64,000 nucleotides of DNA. Origin: Aquimarina sp. MAR_2010_214. GTDB taxonomy: Bacteria; Bacteroidota; Bacteroidia; Flavobacteriales; Flavobacteriaceae. The stretch is from positions 4,386,501 through 4,450,500 of the forward strand of contig NZ_PJMS01000001.1 of the NCBI RefSeq assembly GCF_002846555.1. Reading direction: 5' to 3'. A program made the translations under genes and the position numbers. This document shows positions 52,335 to 60,050 of the stretch, piece after piece; the stretch's first letter is position 1; each line of letters opens with the position of its first letter. A model generated the notes under the pieces. That model did no database searches. It was not told the origin of the DNA and was given only the letters and a program-made list of their open reading frames with translations.

Positions 52335-52412
52335 GTTATTAATAACACTATACCAAAATGGATTCCAGCCTTTAGTTTATCCTGAGTTAAGTCGAAGGGC
52401 TGGAATGACAAA
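52335..52412. repeat. REP-like dispersed repeat, second copy
   Basis: It shares ATTCCAGCCTTTAGTTTATC, CTGAGTTAAGTCGAAGGGCT and GGAATGACAA with 51222-51275. It ends 14 bp before the chosen start of the next gene, so it supplies that gene's 5' region and a false upstream ATG at 52405. Confidence 0.75.
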
Positions 52413-52425
52413 AGATACCTTATTT

Positions 52426-52980
52426 ATGATATCACTTGAAGACGTATTAAATACTGTAGATCACTCTCGTGAAAAGAGGAAGTTTTTTGCTAATTTAATC
52501 CTTGAGAATCCTACATTACTTCCAGATTTACTAAACATTTGTGCCCAGGTAGATAATGAGATCTCGTGTAGAGCTTCCTGGGGTCTCGAATTTTTATGTA
52601 AGCACGATCTTACTGCTATTCTTCCCTATCTAGATCGCCTCGTCGAAATAGTTCCCAATGTATATAAGCACTCAGCAGTAAGACCTATGGCAAAAATATT
52701 TGAATATCTAAGTATTGCTTATTACCAAAAAAAGAATCCTGAAGTAAGAGAATCTTTAACCACCGCACATCGGGAAAAAATAACAGAACTATGCTTCGAC
52801 TGGATCATCACAGATCAAAAAGTGGCTCCAAAAGCATATTCTATAACATCTTTATATCTGCTGGGCACAGAATTCGATTGGGTACACCCCGAACTCAAGA
52901 TAACACTAGAAAATAATTACAATACGGGTAGTGCAGCTTATAAAGCACGTTCTAGAATGGTCTTGAAAAAAATTGGATAG
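52426..52980 (+). CDS. Conserved-looking HEAT-like protein of unknown function
   Basis: 184 residues from ATG 52426 (MISLEDVLNTVDHS). The ATG at 52405 lies inside a dispersed repeat and is unlikely to be used. The product is all-helical by composition, with paired helices reminiscent of HEAT repeats (NPTLLPDLLNICAQVD; ISCRASWGLEFLCKHDLTAI; HSAVRPMAKIFEYLSIAYYQ), and has no signal peptide or membrane segment. It sits 172 bp upstream of purB on the same strand, but the purB promoter-like box and two heptamer arrays separate them, so an operon is not required. No catalytic motif was recognised. Confidence 0.8.
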   Translation: MISLEDVLNTVDHSREKRKFFANLILENPTLLPDLLNICAQVDNEISCRASWGLEFLCKHDLTAILPYLDRLVEIVPNVYKHSAVRPMAKIFEYLSIAYYQKKNPEVRESLTTAHREKITELCFDWIITDQKVAPKAYSITSLYLLGTEFDWVHPELKITLENNYNTGSAAYKARSRMVLKKIG

Positions 52981-52986
52981 AGGGTT

Positions 52987-53020
52987 GTTAGCTGTTAGCT
53001 GTTAGCTGTTAGCTGTTAGC
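52987..53020. repeat. Heptanucleotide tandem repeat, unit GTTAGCT, 5 copies
   Basis: 34 bp of near-perfect 7-bp repeats lie 6 bp after the stop codon of the preceding gene. A second heptamer array with a different unit follows 24 bp later. Confidence 0.9.
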
Positions 53021-53043
53021 GAAAAGTATTTTTTAAATTTTGG

Positions 53044-53078
53044 AAAACCTAAAACCTAAAACCTGAAACCTGAAACTT
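53044..53078. repeat. Heptanucleotide tandem repeat, unit AAAACCT, 5 copies
   Basis: Three AAAACCT units are followed by GAAACCT and GAAACTT. It ends 21 bp upstream of the proposed -33 box of purB, so changes in copy number could alter the distance to any upstream activator site. Confidence 0.85.
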
Positions 53079-53098
53079 TTAAAATTCGTAGCCAGTAC

Positions 53099-53130
53099 TT
53101 CGTAATTCGTAATTAATTAAATTATCTTTG
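53099..53130 (+). promoter_or_regulatory. Bacteroidota-type promoter of purB
   Basis: The -7 box TATCTTTG (53123-53130) fits TAnnTTTG, and TTCG at 53099-53102 is 20 bp upstream as an imperfect -33 TTTG. The ATG at 53153 follows after 22 nt, giving a short leader. Confidence 0.65.
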
Positions 53131-53152
53131 CAGCTTCAAAAAAAATAAAATT

Positions 53153-54496
53153 ATGTCATTATTCCCTTTGCAAGCAATCTCACCTATAGATGGGCGTTAC
53201 GCATCAAAGACAAAATCTCTTAGTGCATTTTTTAGTGAAGAAGCCTTAATCAAATATCGCGTACTCGTAGAAATTGAATATTTTATCACTTTATGTGAGT
53301 TACCACTACCACAACTACAAGGTATTGACACCTCATTGTTTGATAAGTTAAGAGAGATTTATACTGCTTTTTCTAGTGAAGATGCTACGGCAATAAAAGA
53401 CATTGAAAAAGTAACCAATCACGATGTAAAAGCTGTAGAGTATTTTATCAAAGAGAAATTTGATACTCTTGGGTTACAAGAATATAAAGAGTTTATCCAT
53501 TTTGGATTAACCTCTCAGGATATCAATAATACTGCGGTACCATTAAGTATCAAAGAAGCCATTAGCAGCGTTTATATCCCAGAGTACAATACACTGTTGA
53601 CAAAACTAAAATCTTTGGTCAAAGAATGGTCTGCCATACCTATGCTTGCGCGTACTCATGGTCAGCCTGCCTCTCCTACCCGATTAGGGAAAGAGTTTCA
53701 GGTATATGTCACTAGAATCGAAGCGCAGTTTGATCTGTTAAAAGATATACCAAGTGCTGCAAAATTTGGTGGTGCTACAGGAAATTACAACGCACATAAA
53801 GTAGCTTATCCCGATATCGACTGGAAAGCTTTTGGAACTCATTTTGTACAAGAAAAACTGGGGCTTCATCATTCTTTTCCCACGACTCAGATTGAGCACT
53901 ATGATCATATGGCTGCACTGTTTGATGGTTTAAAACGTATTAATACCATTATATTGGATCTGGATCGCGATGTGTGGACCTATGTATCTATGGATTATTT
54001 TAAGCAAAAAATAAAAAAAGGAGAAGTTGGTTCTTCGGCTATGCCGCATAAAGTAAACCCTATTGATTTTGAAAATAGTGAAGGTAACCTGGGGATTGCA
54101 AATGCTATATTTGAGCATCTAGCTGCAAAGCTACCCGTAAGTCGATTACAACGTGATCTGACTGATAGTACAGTACTCAGAAATGTCGGAGTACCTTTTG
54201 GACATACTTTAATAGCTTTTCAGGCTACATTAAAAGGGTTGAACAAACTTTTATTGAATGAAGAAAAGTTTGCTGAAGATCTTGAAAAAAATTGGGCTGT
54301 TGTTGCTGAAGCTATACAGACTATACTAAGACGAGAAGGGTACCCTAATCCTTATGAAGCATTAAAAGGTCTTACTCGTACCAACGAAAAGATAAATCAA
54401 AATTCTATTGCAAATTTCATTGAAACCCTTGATGTTTCTGAATCCATAAAATCAGAGTTAAAACAAATTACACCTTCTAATTATACAGGGATCTAG
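53153..54496 (+). CDS. purB: Adenylosuccinate lyase
   Basis: 447 residues, cytosolic, normal family length. It cleaves SAICAR to AICAR plus fumarate and adenylosuccinate to AMP plus fumarate in purine synthesis. It shows the fumarase/aspartase superfamily signature GSSAMPHKVNPIDFEN (about 287-302), with the mobile catalytic Ser loop, and the earlier ARTHGQPASPT and TSQDINNT stretches that supply the catalytic His and substrate contacts. The start at 53153 follows a good -7 box and an A-rich leader. No other purine genes adjoin, and a strong terminator follows at 54532-54571. Confidence 0.97.
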   Translation: MSLFPLQAISPIDGRYASKTKSLSAFFSEEALIKYRVLVEIEYFITLCELPLPQLQGIDTSLFDKLREIYTAFSSEDATAIKDIEKVTNHDVKAVEYFIKEKFDTLGLQEYKEFIHFGLTSQDINNTAVPLSIKEAISSVYIPEYNTLLTKLKSLVKEWSAIPMLARTHGQPASPTRLGKEFQVYVTRIEAQFDLLKDIPSAAKFGGATGNYNAHKVAYPDIDWKAFGTHFVQEKLGLHHSFPTTQIEHYDHMAALFDGLKRINTIILDLDRDVWTYVSMDYFKQKIKKGEVGSSAMPHKVNPIDFENSEGNLGIANAIFEHLAAKLPVSRLQRDLTDSTVLRNVGVPFGHTLIAFQATLKGLNKLLLNEEKFAEDLEKNWAVVAEAIQTILRREGYPNPYEALKGLTRTNEKINQNSIANFIETLDVSESIKSELKQITPSNYTGI

Positions 54497-54531
54497 ACAA
54501 AGATTTTCTAATGCATAATTCGGGTTAAACC

Positions 54532-54571
54532 ATAAAAAAAGAGGCTGTTTTTAAAAACAGCCTCTTTTTTT
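54532..54571. terminator. Bidirectional Rho-independent terminator
   Basis: AAAGAGGCTGTTTTT and AAAAACAGCCTCTTT form a perfect stem with A and T tracts on both sides. It serves purB (plus strand) and the DUF4252 lipoprotein gene (minus strand), which converge here. Confidence 0.95.
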
Positions 54572-54591
54572 ATATCATTACTCCTGATTGA

Positions 54592-55137
54592 TTAATCATC
54601 AATATCAATGCTATGCGCTATTTCCTTAAAAGCATCAAGATTGATTTTACCTCTTTCTACAGATTTCATAAGAATAGCCATTTTTTCGGGTCTCATATTA
54701 TCTCCTAATACACGCACTAATGCTAATCCTTTTTCATGATTTTTGGCAAAAACGATAACCTCATCAATATCATCTTCTTCTCCTTGATATTTAAGTACCG
54801 CTTTGGTTCCGTCTGATCCAAATCGCATTAAGGTTTCATACTTATCATTATCTAATATTTTTTTTATCGCTGCACTCTCTTCTTCATATTTACCTTGATT
54901 ACTCTCGGTAAGTTGCAAAGCCAAAAAGTTAACTTTTTTGATACTTTCTAATGCTTCTCTCTCATCATTATTAAGTTCTACCTTTTCTTTATCCAAAAGA
55001 CTAGTTGGCACATCTACGGCAATAAATTCTGCATCTCCCTGGTGATCTACAAAGTACTTTTGTAGTGAGGGTTCGCTACTGCAACTCATCATTATAGATA
55101 TACTTACAATGCCTAAAATTTTATACACATTTTTCAT
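54592..55137 (-). CDS. DUF4252 lipoprotein
   Basis: 181 residues. The lipoprotein signal ends at Cys19 (MMSCSSEP). The mature part has the DUF4252 features: a helical region around LESIKKVNFLALQLTESN, the phrase YETLMRFGSDGTKAVLKYQG, and the C-terminal KAMILMKSVERGKINLDAFKE. The function of the family is unknown; it usually accompanies an ECF sigma / anti-sigma pair, as here (55878-56814). It is the last gene of the operon, separated from the sister gene at 55270 by a hairpin (55208-55246). Confidence 0.85.
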   Translation of the reverse strand: MKNVYKILGIVSISIMMSCSSEPSLQKYFVDHQGDAEFIAVDVPTSLLDKEKVELNNDEREALESIKKVNFLALQLTESNQGKYEEESAAIKKILDNDKYETLMRFGSDGTKAVLKYQGEEDDIDEVIVFAKNHEKGLALVRVLGDNMRPEKMAILMKSVERGKINLDAFKEIAHSIDIDD

Positions 55138-55207
55138 TTCTACTATTTTTTCACCTGCCTAAGCTGGCGGGTTGGTTGATTGATTATTTTTGATTGATGT
55201 TTTTAAA

Positions 55208-55246
55208 CCAGATTTCTTCTAACCTAACGATTTAGAAGAAATCTGG
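55208..55246 (-). terminator. Hairpin between the two DUF4252 genes
   Basis: CCAGATTTCTTCTAA and TTAGAAGAAATCTGG form a perfect 15-bp stem with a 9-nt loop. The T-rich tail is better on the plus strand than on the minus strand, so on the operon strand it may be a partial terminator or an RNA-processing/stability hairpin that lowers expression of the last gene. Confidence 0.6.
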
Positions 55247-55269
55247 ATCTTTTTTATCCTAATATTTGA

Positions 55270-55809
55270 TTAGTTTCCTTTCTTCTTTACGTGCTTCAAT
55301 TCTTCACCACCAGGTACATTAAGGTGATCTGCAATCTTAGAGACTTGCTTTAAATCAATATCTCCTGTTATCGTAAGCACTACAGTATTAGGCCCGTCTC
55401 CATTATCTTGTACTCCATCAAGAAACATAAACAGTTCACTTACATGGTCATCATCTTTTCCTGGCTTAGAATAAAACTTTACATTTTTTCCGTCACTTTT
55501 TACTCTCATTAATTCATCAAGAGAAGAACTTTTAAGGTAAGCACTTACGTCTGCTCTCATCTTCTCTCCTACTTGTTTGTTTTCTGTAGCAAAAACCTTG
55601 ATATTTTTTATATTTTCTACAAGATTCATATACTCTTGTACTTCGGCATCATTGCTTTCTAATTCTATTTTACTTAGCAGTTTAAACATTTTACTGGTTA
55701 CTACTACAGAAGATACGCCCTTCATATCTTCATATTTATCAAAATTACTTTGTGCATTAGACACATATGGTAATATTGCAAAGGCTAAAATAATTGCGAA
55801 CTTTTTCAT
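55270..55809 (-). CDS. DUF4252 secreted protein
   Basis: 179 residues with a signal peptide ending SNAQ (about residue 20), no lipobox Cys. It aligns in outline with the DUF4252 lipoprotein downstream: the ENIKNIKVFATEN, LDELMRVKSDGKNVKFYSKPG and TITGDIDLKQVSKIADHL segments correspond to the KKVNFLALQLTE, YETLMRFGSDGTKAVLKY and MKSVERGKINLDAFKE segments. It is envelope-localised and of unknown activity. It follows the anti-sigma gene at a distance of 68 nt and is likely controlled by the same ECF sigma factor. Confidence 0.87.
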   Translation of the reverse strand: MKKFAIILAFAILPYVSNAQSNFDKYEDMKGVSSVVVTSKMFKLLSKIELESNDAEVQEYMNLVENIKNIKVFATENKQVGEKMRADVSAYLKSSSLDELMRVKSDGKNVKFYSKPGKDDDHVSELFMFLDGVQDNGDGPNTVVLTITGDIDLKQVSKIADHLNVPGGEELKHVKKKGN

Positions 55810-55877
55810 GATATTTAAAATTTAATTCCCTTTCTACATCCTGTTTATCAACAGTATTTTAAGGTAGTCGTTTGTAT

Positions 55878-56318
55878 TTATTTTGTTAATTTCTCAGTAG
55901 TGTTTTCAAATTCATTCAGGTACACTAATTCCTGTTTGCCCTCATTCATTAATTGCGAAACCATATTGAGGATCTTTTTGGTTTCTTGTAAAGCTATTTC
56001 TGGATCTTCGTAAGTTCCGAGAGTTTCGTCTGGGTTTGGCGGTATATTTGTTAAAAATATTCCTGCAATCAAAGCTATTGATGCTGCAATACCCATCCAT
56101 GTGTATCTCGATTTTCTACTAGTACTATTTAATTTTAGATCCTTGGTAGCCGTTATGGTACTCTCTTCAGAAAAATATTGAAATAGACCTTTGTATCTCT
56201 CTAAATGCGACGGCACAGTTTCTCTGGTAAAATAAACCTTTAATTCTTTTTCTTCAGAAATGGTCGTTTCGCCTTCAAAATACTTCTCTAGTAATTTTTC
56301 TATATTAGACAACTCCAT
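55878..56318 (-). CDS. Probable membrane anti-sigma factor
   Basis: 146 residues. The N-terminal cytoplasmic helical part (about 1-70) begins IEKLLEKYFEGETTISEEKELKVYF, a pattern typical of short Bacteroidota anti-sigma proteins. A single membrane helix lies at about 75-92 (MGIAASIALIAGIFLTNI), followed by a short periplasmic tail. The start overlaps the end of the sigma gene by 14 nt, which indicates translational coupling. No zinc-binding HxxxCxxC motif is present. It is inferred to hold the sigma factor at 56305-56814 until an envelope signal arrives. Confidence 0.8.
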   Translation of the reverse strand: MELSNIEKLLEKYFEGETTISEEKELKVYFTRETVPSHLERYKGLFQYFSEESTITATKDLKLNSTSRKSRYTWMGIAASIALIAGIFLTNIPPNPDETLGTYEDPEIALQETKKILNMVSQLMNEGKQELVYLNEFENTTEKLTK

Positions 56319-56814
56319 AATTGTGTTTTTTTAATAATTCTTCTCTAATTTTTTTTCTTCCTCTTGATAATGCAACTCTAACTGCCGTTTCATTAAGTTC
56401 TAGCATATCAGCTATTTCTGCATTATTATATTGTTCTATATCTCTAAGTTGGATAATCATTCGTTGTTGTTCTGGCAGACCGTCCATAATCTTACCTACC
56501 CAATCCAAGCTATCTCTAGCTTCTACTTGTCGTTGTAACGAAGGTTTCTCATCCTTATAATTACTATGTACAATTTTTAGGTTTCCTGTTTCTTTAGCCT
56601 TAAGCTTATCATAACAATAATTCTTAGTCATTGTCATTGCAAAAGCTTCTACATTTTTATACTCGGCCATTTTACTCTTATTCTTCCATAGCTTCAATAA
56701 TACTTCTTGTGTAGCATCTTCTGCTTCTTCATTACTTACAAGCAAACGTTTAGCTAATCTAAAAAGCTTATCTTTAAATCCGTTTGTAAGCGTTATAAAT
56801 GCTCCTTCTTTCAT
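56305..56814 (-). CDS. ECF-family RNA polymerase sigma factor
   Basis: 169 residues, normal ECF length. The region 2 segment (DKLFRLAKRLLVSNEEAEDATQEVLLKLWKNK) binds core polymerase and the -10 element. The region 4 segment (LPEQQRMIIQLRDIEQYNNAEIADMLELNETAVRVALSRGRKKIREEL) has the expected helix-turn-helix. It is the first gene of the sigma / anti-sigma / DUF4252 operon and is divergent from two S41 protease lipoproteins. Both sides of the 227-bp spacer may be under its control. No promoter consensus could be fixed from one spacer. Confidence 0.93.
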   Translation of the reverse strand: MKEGAFITLTNGFKDKLFRLAKRLLVSNEEAEDATQEVLLKLWKNKSKMAEYKNVEAFAMTMTKNYCYDKLKAKETGNLKIVHSNYKDEKPSLQRQVEARDSLDWVGKIMDGLPEQQRMIIQLRDIEQYNNAEIADMLELNETAVRVALSRGRKKIREELLKKHNYGVV

Positions 56815-57041
56815 TTTGGTTGGTGGTTTTCATAAAACTTTGTCAGCTTTATATTAGGGAGACGACTATCTAAGTAATTTGTTACAATCTTTTTTAAAAT
56901 TATAATAAAGTAGTTACATTTATCGCTTTATACTAAGAAATAAGGTCGTTATGAAATGTATGCAACTAATCATTTTAACATTACTCGGAATGATTATTGA
57001 TAAATTTCATTAGACAAATAAAAACAATAAATATAAAATAG
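56815..57041. other. Divergent promoter region, ECF sigma operon and S41 genes
   Basis: 227 bp of AT-rich spacer. I see no inverted repeat of note and no ORF. Promoters in both directions must lie here. Confidence 0.5.
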
Positions 57042-58463
57042 ATGAAGTACATAAAGTATTTTGCACTATTGCTTTTCGTTGGTAACCTGTTTACATCATG
57101 TTTTGATGATAACGATGATGTTCCTCGTATCTCTGGTACTACAGAAATAAATGATTTTATATGGAAAGGATTAAACCGCTATTATTTATATAAAGCAGAT
57201 GTACCTGATTTGGCAAATAGTCGTTTTCCTTCTAATCAAGAATACACACAATTCTTAGAAGGGTTTTCTACTCCCAAAGCATTTTTTGAGGAATTAAAAT
57301 CTAAACAAACGATATTAGTAGACGGAGAACAGGTAAACGTTGATCAGTTTAGTTGGATTGTAGATGACTATGTTGCATTAGAACAAGCTTTTGACGGTAT
57401 TACAAAGAATAATGGTATGGAGTATGGTCTTGTACGTTACCCAAATGACCAGTCTCTTGTATTTGGATATGTACGTTATGTACTACCAGGAACTGATGCT
57501 GCAACTAAAGGAATAAAAAGAGGAGATATCTTTAACACAGTTAATAGTACTCAAATTAATGAACAAAATTTTAGACAATTACTAGGCCTCGATAGTTATA
57601 CTATAGGTATGGCTACTTTTGATGGTACTAATGTGACTTCTACAGGAACTTCAGTTTCGCTTACCAAAGTTCAATATACCGAGAATCCAGTTTTTATATC
57701 AAAAACTATTGATGTAGGTGGTAGTCCTGTCGGGTATCTTATGTATAATTCTTTTACTGCAGATTTCGATGTTCAACTTAATGCTGCCTTTGGAAAATTT
57801 GCATCTGATAACGTAACCGATCTAATATTGGATTTAAGATACAATGGCGGTGGATCTGTTACATCTGCAATTGATTTATCTAGTATGATTACAGGACAGT
57901 TTAATGGTCAAGTTTTTTCAACAGAGCAATGGAACTCTGATCGACAAGAACAATTTGGCAGTACCAATCTATTTGATAATCAAATCAGAACAGGTGAAGC
58001 TATTAATAATCTTAATTTAAGTAGAGTTTATATTTTAACAACCAGAAGTTCTGCTTCGGCTAGTGAACTGGTAATTAATGGACTTGATCCTCATGTAAAT
58101 GTGATTCAGGTGGGAGCCACAACAAGAGGAAAATTCCAAGCATCAATAACACTATATGACTCTGATAATTTTGGCCGACAAGGTGCTAATACAGGACATA
58201 CATATGCCATGCAACCTCTTGTTCTTAAGTCAAGTAATTCTGTTGGTTTTACAGATTATCATGGTGGTTTTTCTCCAGAAATAGAAATCAAAGAAGATTA
58301 TTCTAATCTAGGAGTTCTAGGGGATGAAAATGAACCTCTTCTTAAAGCTGCAATAGATAATATTTTGGGCACAAGAAGTGCAAAAAACTATAATACGATA
58401 CAATTAGAAAGCGTAGGAAGTAGTAAAATGTTTTCTCCCGCTTATCAACGAATGTATAAATAA
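57042..58463 (+). CDS. S41-family (C-terminal processing type) peptidase lipoprotein
   Basis: 473 residues. The lipobox FTSC places Cys20 as the mature start, followed by an Asp-rich linker, so the protein is an envelope lipoprotein. Order: N-terminal helical domain (about 33-120), PDZ domain (about 125-215, GYVRYVLPGTDAATKGIKRGDIF), and S41 protease domain (about 225-440) with the LRYNGGGS motif and a Ser339/Lys364 dyad (SASASEL and RGKF) spaced 25 residues apart as in Tsp. A serine protease of unknown substrate. It is divergent from the ECF sigma operon and followed 31 nt later by a paralogue. Confidence 0.92.
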   Translation: MKYIKYFALLLFVGNLFTSCFDDNDDVPRISGTTEINDFIWKGLNRYYLYKADVPDLANSRFPSNQEYTQFLEGFSTPKAFFEELKSKQTILVDGEQVNVDQFSWIVDDYVALEQAFDGITKNNGMEYGLVRYPNDQSLVFGYVRYVLPGTDAATKGIKRGDIFNTVNSTQINEQNFRQLLGLDSYTIGMATFDGTNVTSTGTSVSLTKVQYTENPVFISKTIDVGGSPVGYLMYNSFTADFDVQLNAAFGKFASDNVTDLILDLRYNGGGSVTSAIDLSSMITGQFNGQVFSTEQWNSDRQEQFGSTNLFDNQIRTGEAINNLNLSRVYILTTRSSASASELVINGLDPHVNVIQVGATTRGKFQASITLYDSDNFGRQGANTGHTYAMQPLVLKSSNSVGFTDYHGGFSPEIEIKEDYSNLGVLGDENEPLLKAAIDNILGTRSAKNYNTIQLESVGSSKMFSPAYQRMYK

Positions 58464-58494
58464 AAAACACTTAACGAAAAATTAAAAAACAAAA

Positions 58495-59979
58495 ATGCGT
58501 ACAATACAATTTAAAATATTACTTCTTTCCTTATTTATTGTTTTTTCTTGCTCTAATGATGATGATAATCCGCAAGATCAAGGAACAACAACCCCTGAAG
58601 CACCAATTAATTCAGATCAAAATATCGATCAATTTATATGGAAAGGCATGAATGCGGCTTATTTATATAAAGCCAACGTAGGTGATCTGGCAAATAATAG
58701 ATTTAATACAAATCAAGAGTTTTTTCAATTTTTAAGTAAATTCAAATCTCCAGAGACATTGTTTAATGGATTAAAATCTACCAATCCAGAAGATCGATTC
58801 AGTTTTATTGTTGATGACTATATTGCCCTAGAACAAGCTTTTAGTGGTATCTCTAAAAGCAATGGAATCGACTTTGGTTTAAGTCTGGTTTCTCAAGATT
58901 CTGATGATGTTATAGGCTTTATACGTTACATATTACCAGGAACGGATGCAGAAGCTAAAGGATTAAAGCGCGGAGATCTTTTTAATGCTGTTAACGGTGT
59001 GAAATTAACTAGAAATACTGATTTTAATACCATTTTTGGTCAAGATTCGTATAGCATCAATTTAATTAATATTACTAATGGAACTATTGTTGAAACAGGT
59101 CAAAATGTTTCATTAACAAAGGCCCAATACACCGAAAACCCAATTTTTATTGCTAAAACTATAGAATATCAAGGTCAAAAGATTGGCTATTTAATGTATA
59201 ATAGTTTTGTTGGTAATTTTGATGCACAACTAAATGAAGCTTTTGGGAAATTTAAAACCGATGGAATTGGTGATTTAATCCTGGATTTAAGATACAATGG
59301 CGGTGGATCAGTGAGAACGGCAATAGATATATCGAGTATGATCACAGGGCAATTTAATGGTGAAATCTTTTCAAAAGAAATATGGAATGATGAATTGCAA
59401 AATCAGTTTTCTTCTGGTGCTGATGGAGAAGAAGCATTAATCAACAGGTTTAAAAATACAATTCGTACAGGTGAACAAATTAATTCTTTAGGACTCACCA
59501 AATTACATGTTCTTGCTACCAACAGGACTGCTTCTGCCAGTGAGTTAGTTATTAATGGATTAGAGCCTTATATTGATGTGATTCAGATTGGAGAATTAAC
59601 TACAGGAAAATTTCAAGCTTCTGTTACACTTTATGATTCTCAAGGTTTTGGAAGAGAAGGTGCCAATTCGGCTCATACATACGCTATACAGCCTTTAGTA
59701 TTAAAATCTGCTAACAAAAACGGAGTGACTGATTTTGTAAATGGATTGACGCCAGATCTTATGTTTAAAGAAAATATATCAAGTATGGGGGTTCTTGGAG
59801 AAATTGATGAACCTTTCTTAAAAACAGCTTTGGATTTTATAGTTAATGGTACAGCCTTAACCGCAACAAGTAAAAATGGCTTTACAAATGATATAATTGA
59901 TTGGGAAACTAAAGCCTTATTGCCAAATTACCAAAGAATGTATAAAGACAATTTTACTTTTTCTTCCATAAATAAATAG
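58495..59979 (+). CDS. S41-family peptidase lipoprotein, tandem paralogue
   Basis: 494 residues, collinear with the gene just upstream. The lipobox is FSC (Cys19), followed by an Asp- and Thr-rich linker, a PDZ domain (GFIRYILPGTDAEAKGLKRG) and an S41 core with LRYNGGGS and Ser347/Lys372 (TASASEL and TGKF), again 25 residues apart. A short insertion near 307-318 distinguishes it from its sister. Both copies keep all catalytic residues, so both should be active. The pair is likely co-transcribed and ends at the terminator 60015-60048. Confidence 0.92.
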   Translation: MRTIQFKILLLSLFIVFSCSNDDDNPQDQGTTTPEAPINSDQNIDQFIWKGMNAAYLYKANVGDLANNRFNTNQEFFQFLSKFKSPETLFNGLKSTNPEDRFSFIVDDYIALEQAFSGISKSNGIDFGLSLVSQDSDDVIGFIRYILPGTDAEAKGLKRGDLFNAVNGVKLTRNTDFNTIFGQDSYSINLINITNGTIVETGQNVSLTKAQYTENPIFIAKTIEYQGQKIGYLMYNSFVGNFDAQLNEAFGKFKTDGIGDLILDLRYNGGGSVRTAIDISSMITGQFNGEIFSKEIWNDELQNQFSSGADGEEALINRFKNTIRTGEQINSLGLTKLHVLATNRTASASELVINGLEPYIDVIQIGELTTGKFQASVTLYDSQGFGREGANSAHTYAIQPLVLKSANKNGVTDFVNGLTPDLMFKENISSMGVLGEIDEPFLKTALDFIVNGTALTATSKNGFTNDIIDWETKALLPNYQRMYKDNFTFSSINK

Positions 59980-60014
59980 ATCATCTAAATAAGAAATACA
60001 TACAATATAATACT

Positions 60015-60048
60015 AAACCATCTCGAAATAATCGAGATGGTTTTTTTT
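60015..60048 (+). terminator. Rho-independent terminator of the S41 pair
   Basis: AACCATCTCGA and TCGAGATGGTT pair around a 5-nt loop and are followed by eight T on the plus strand. The stem would also fold in btuB transcripts, whose stop is at 60051. Confidence 0.93.
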
Positions 60049-60050
60049 CA

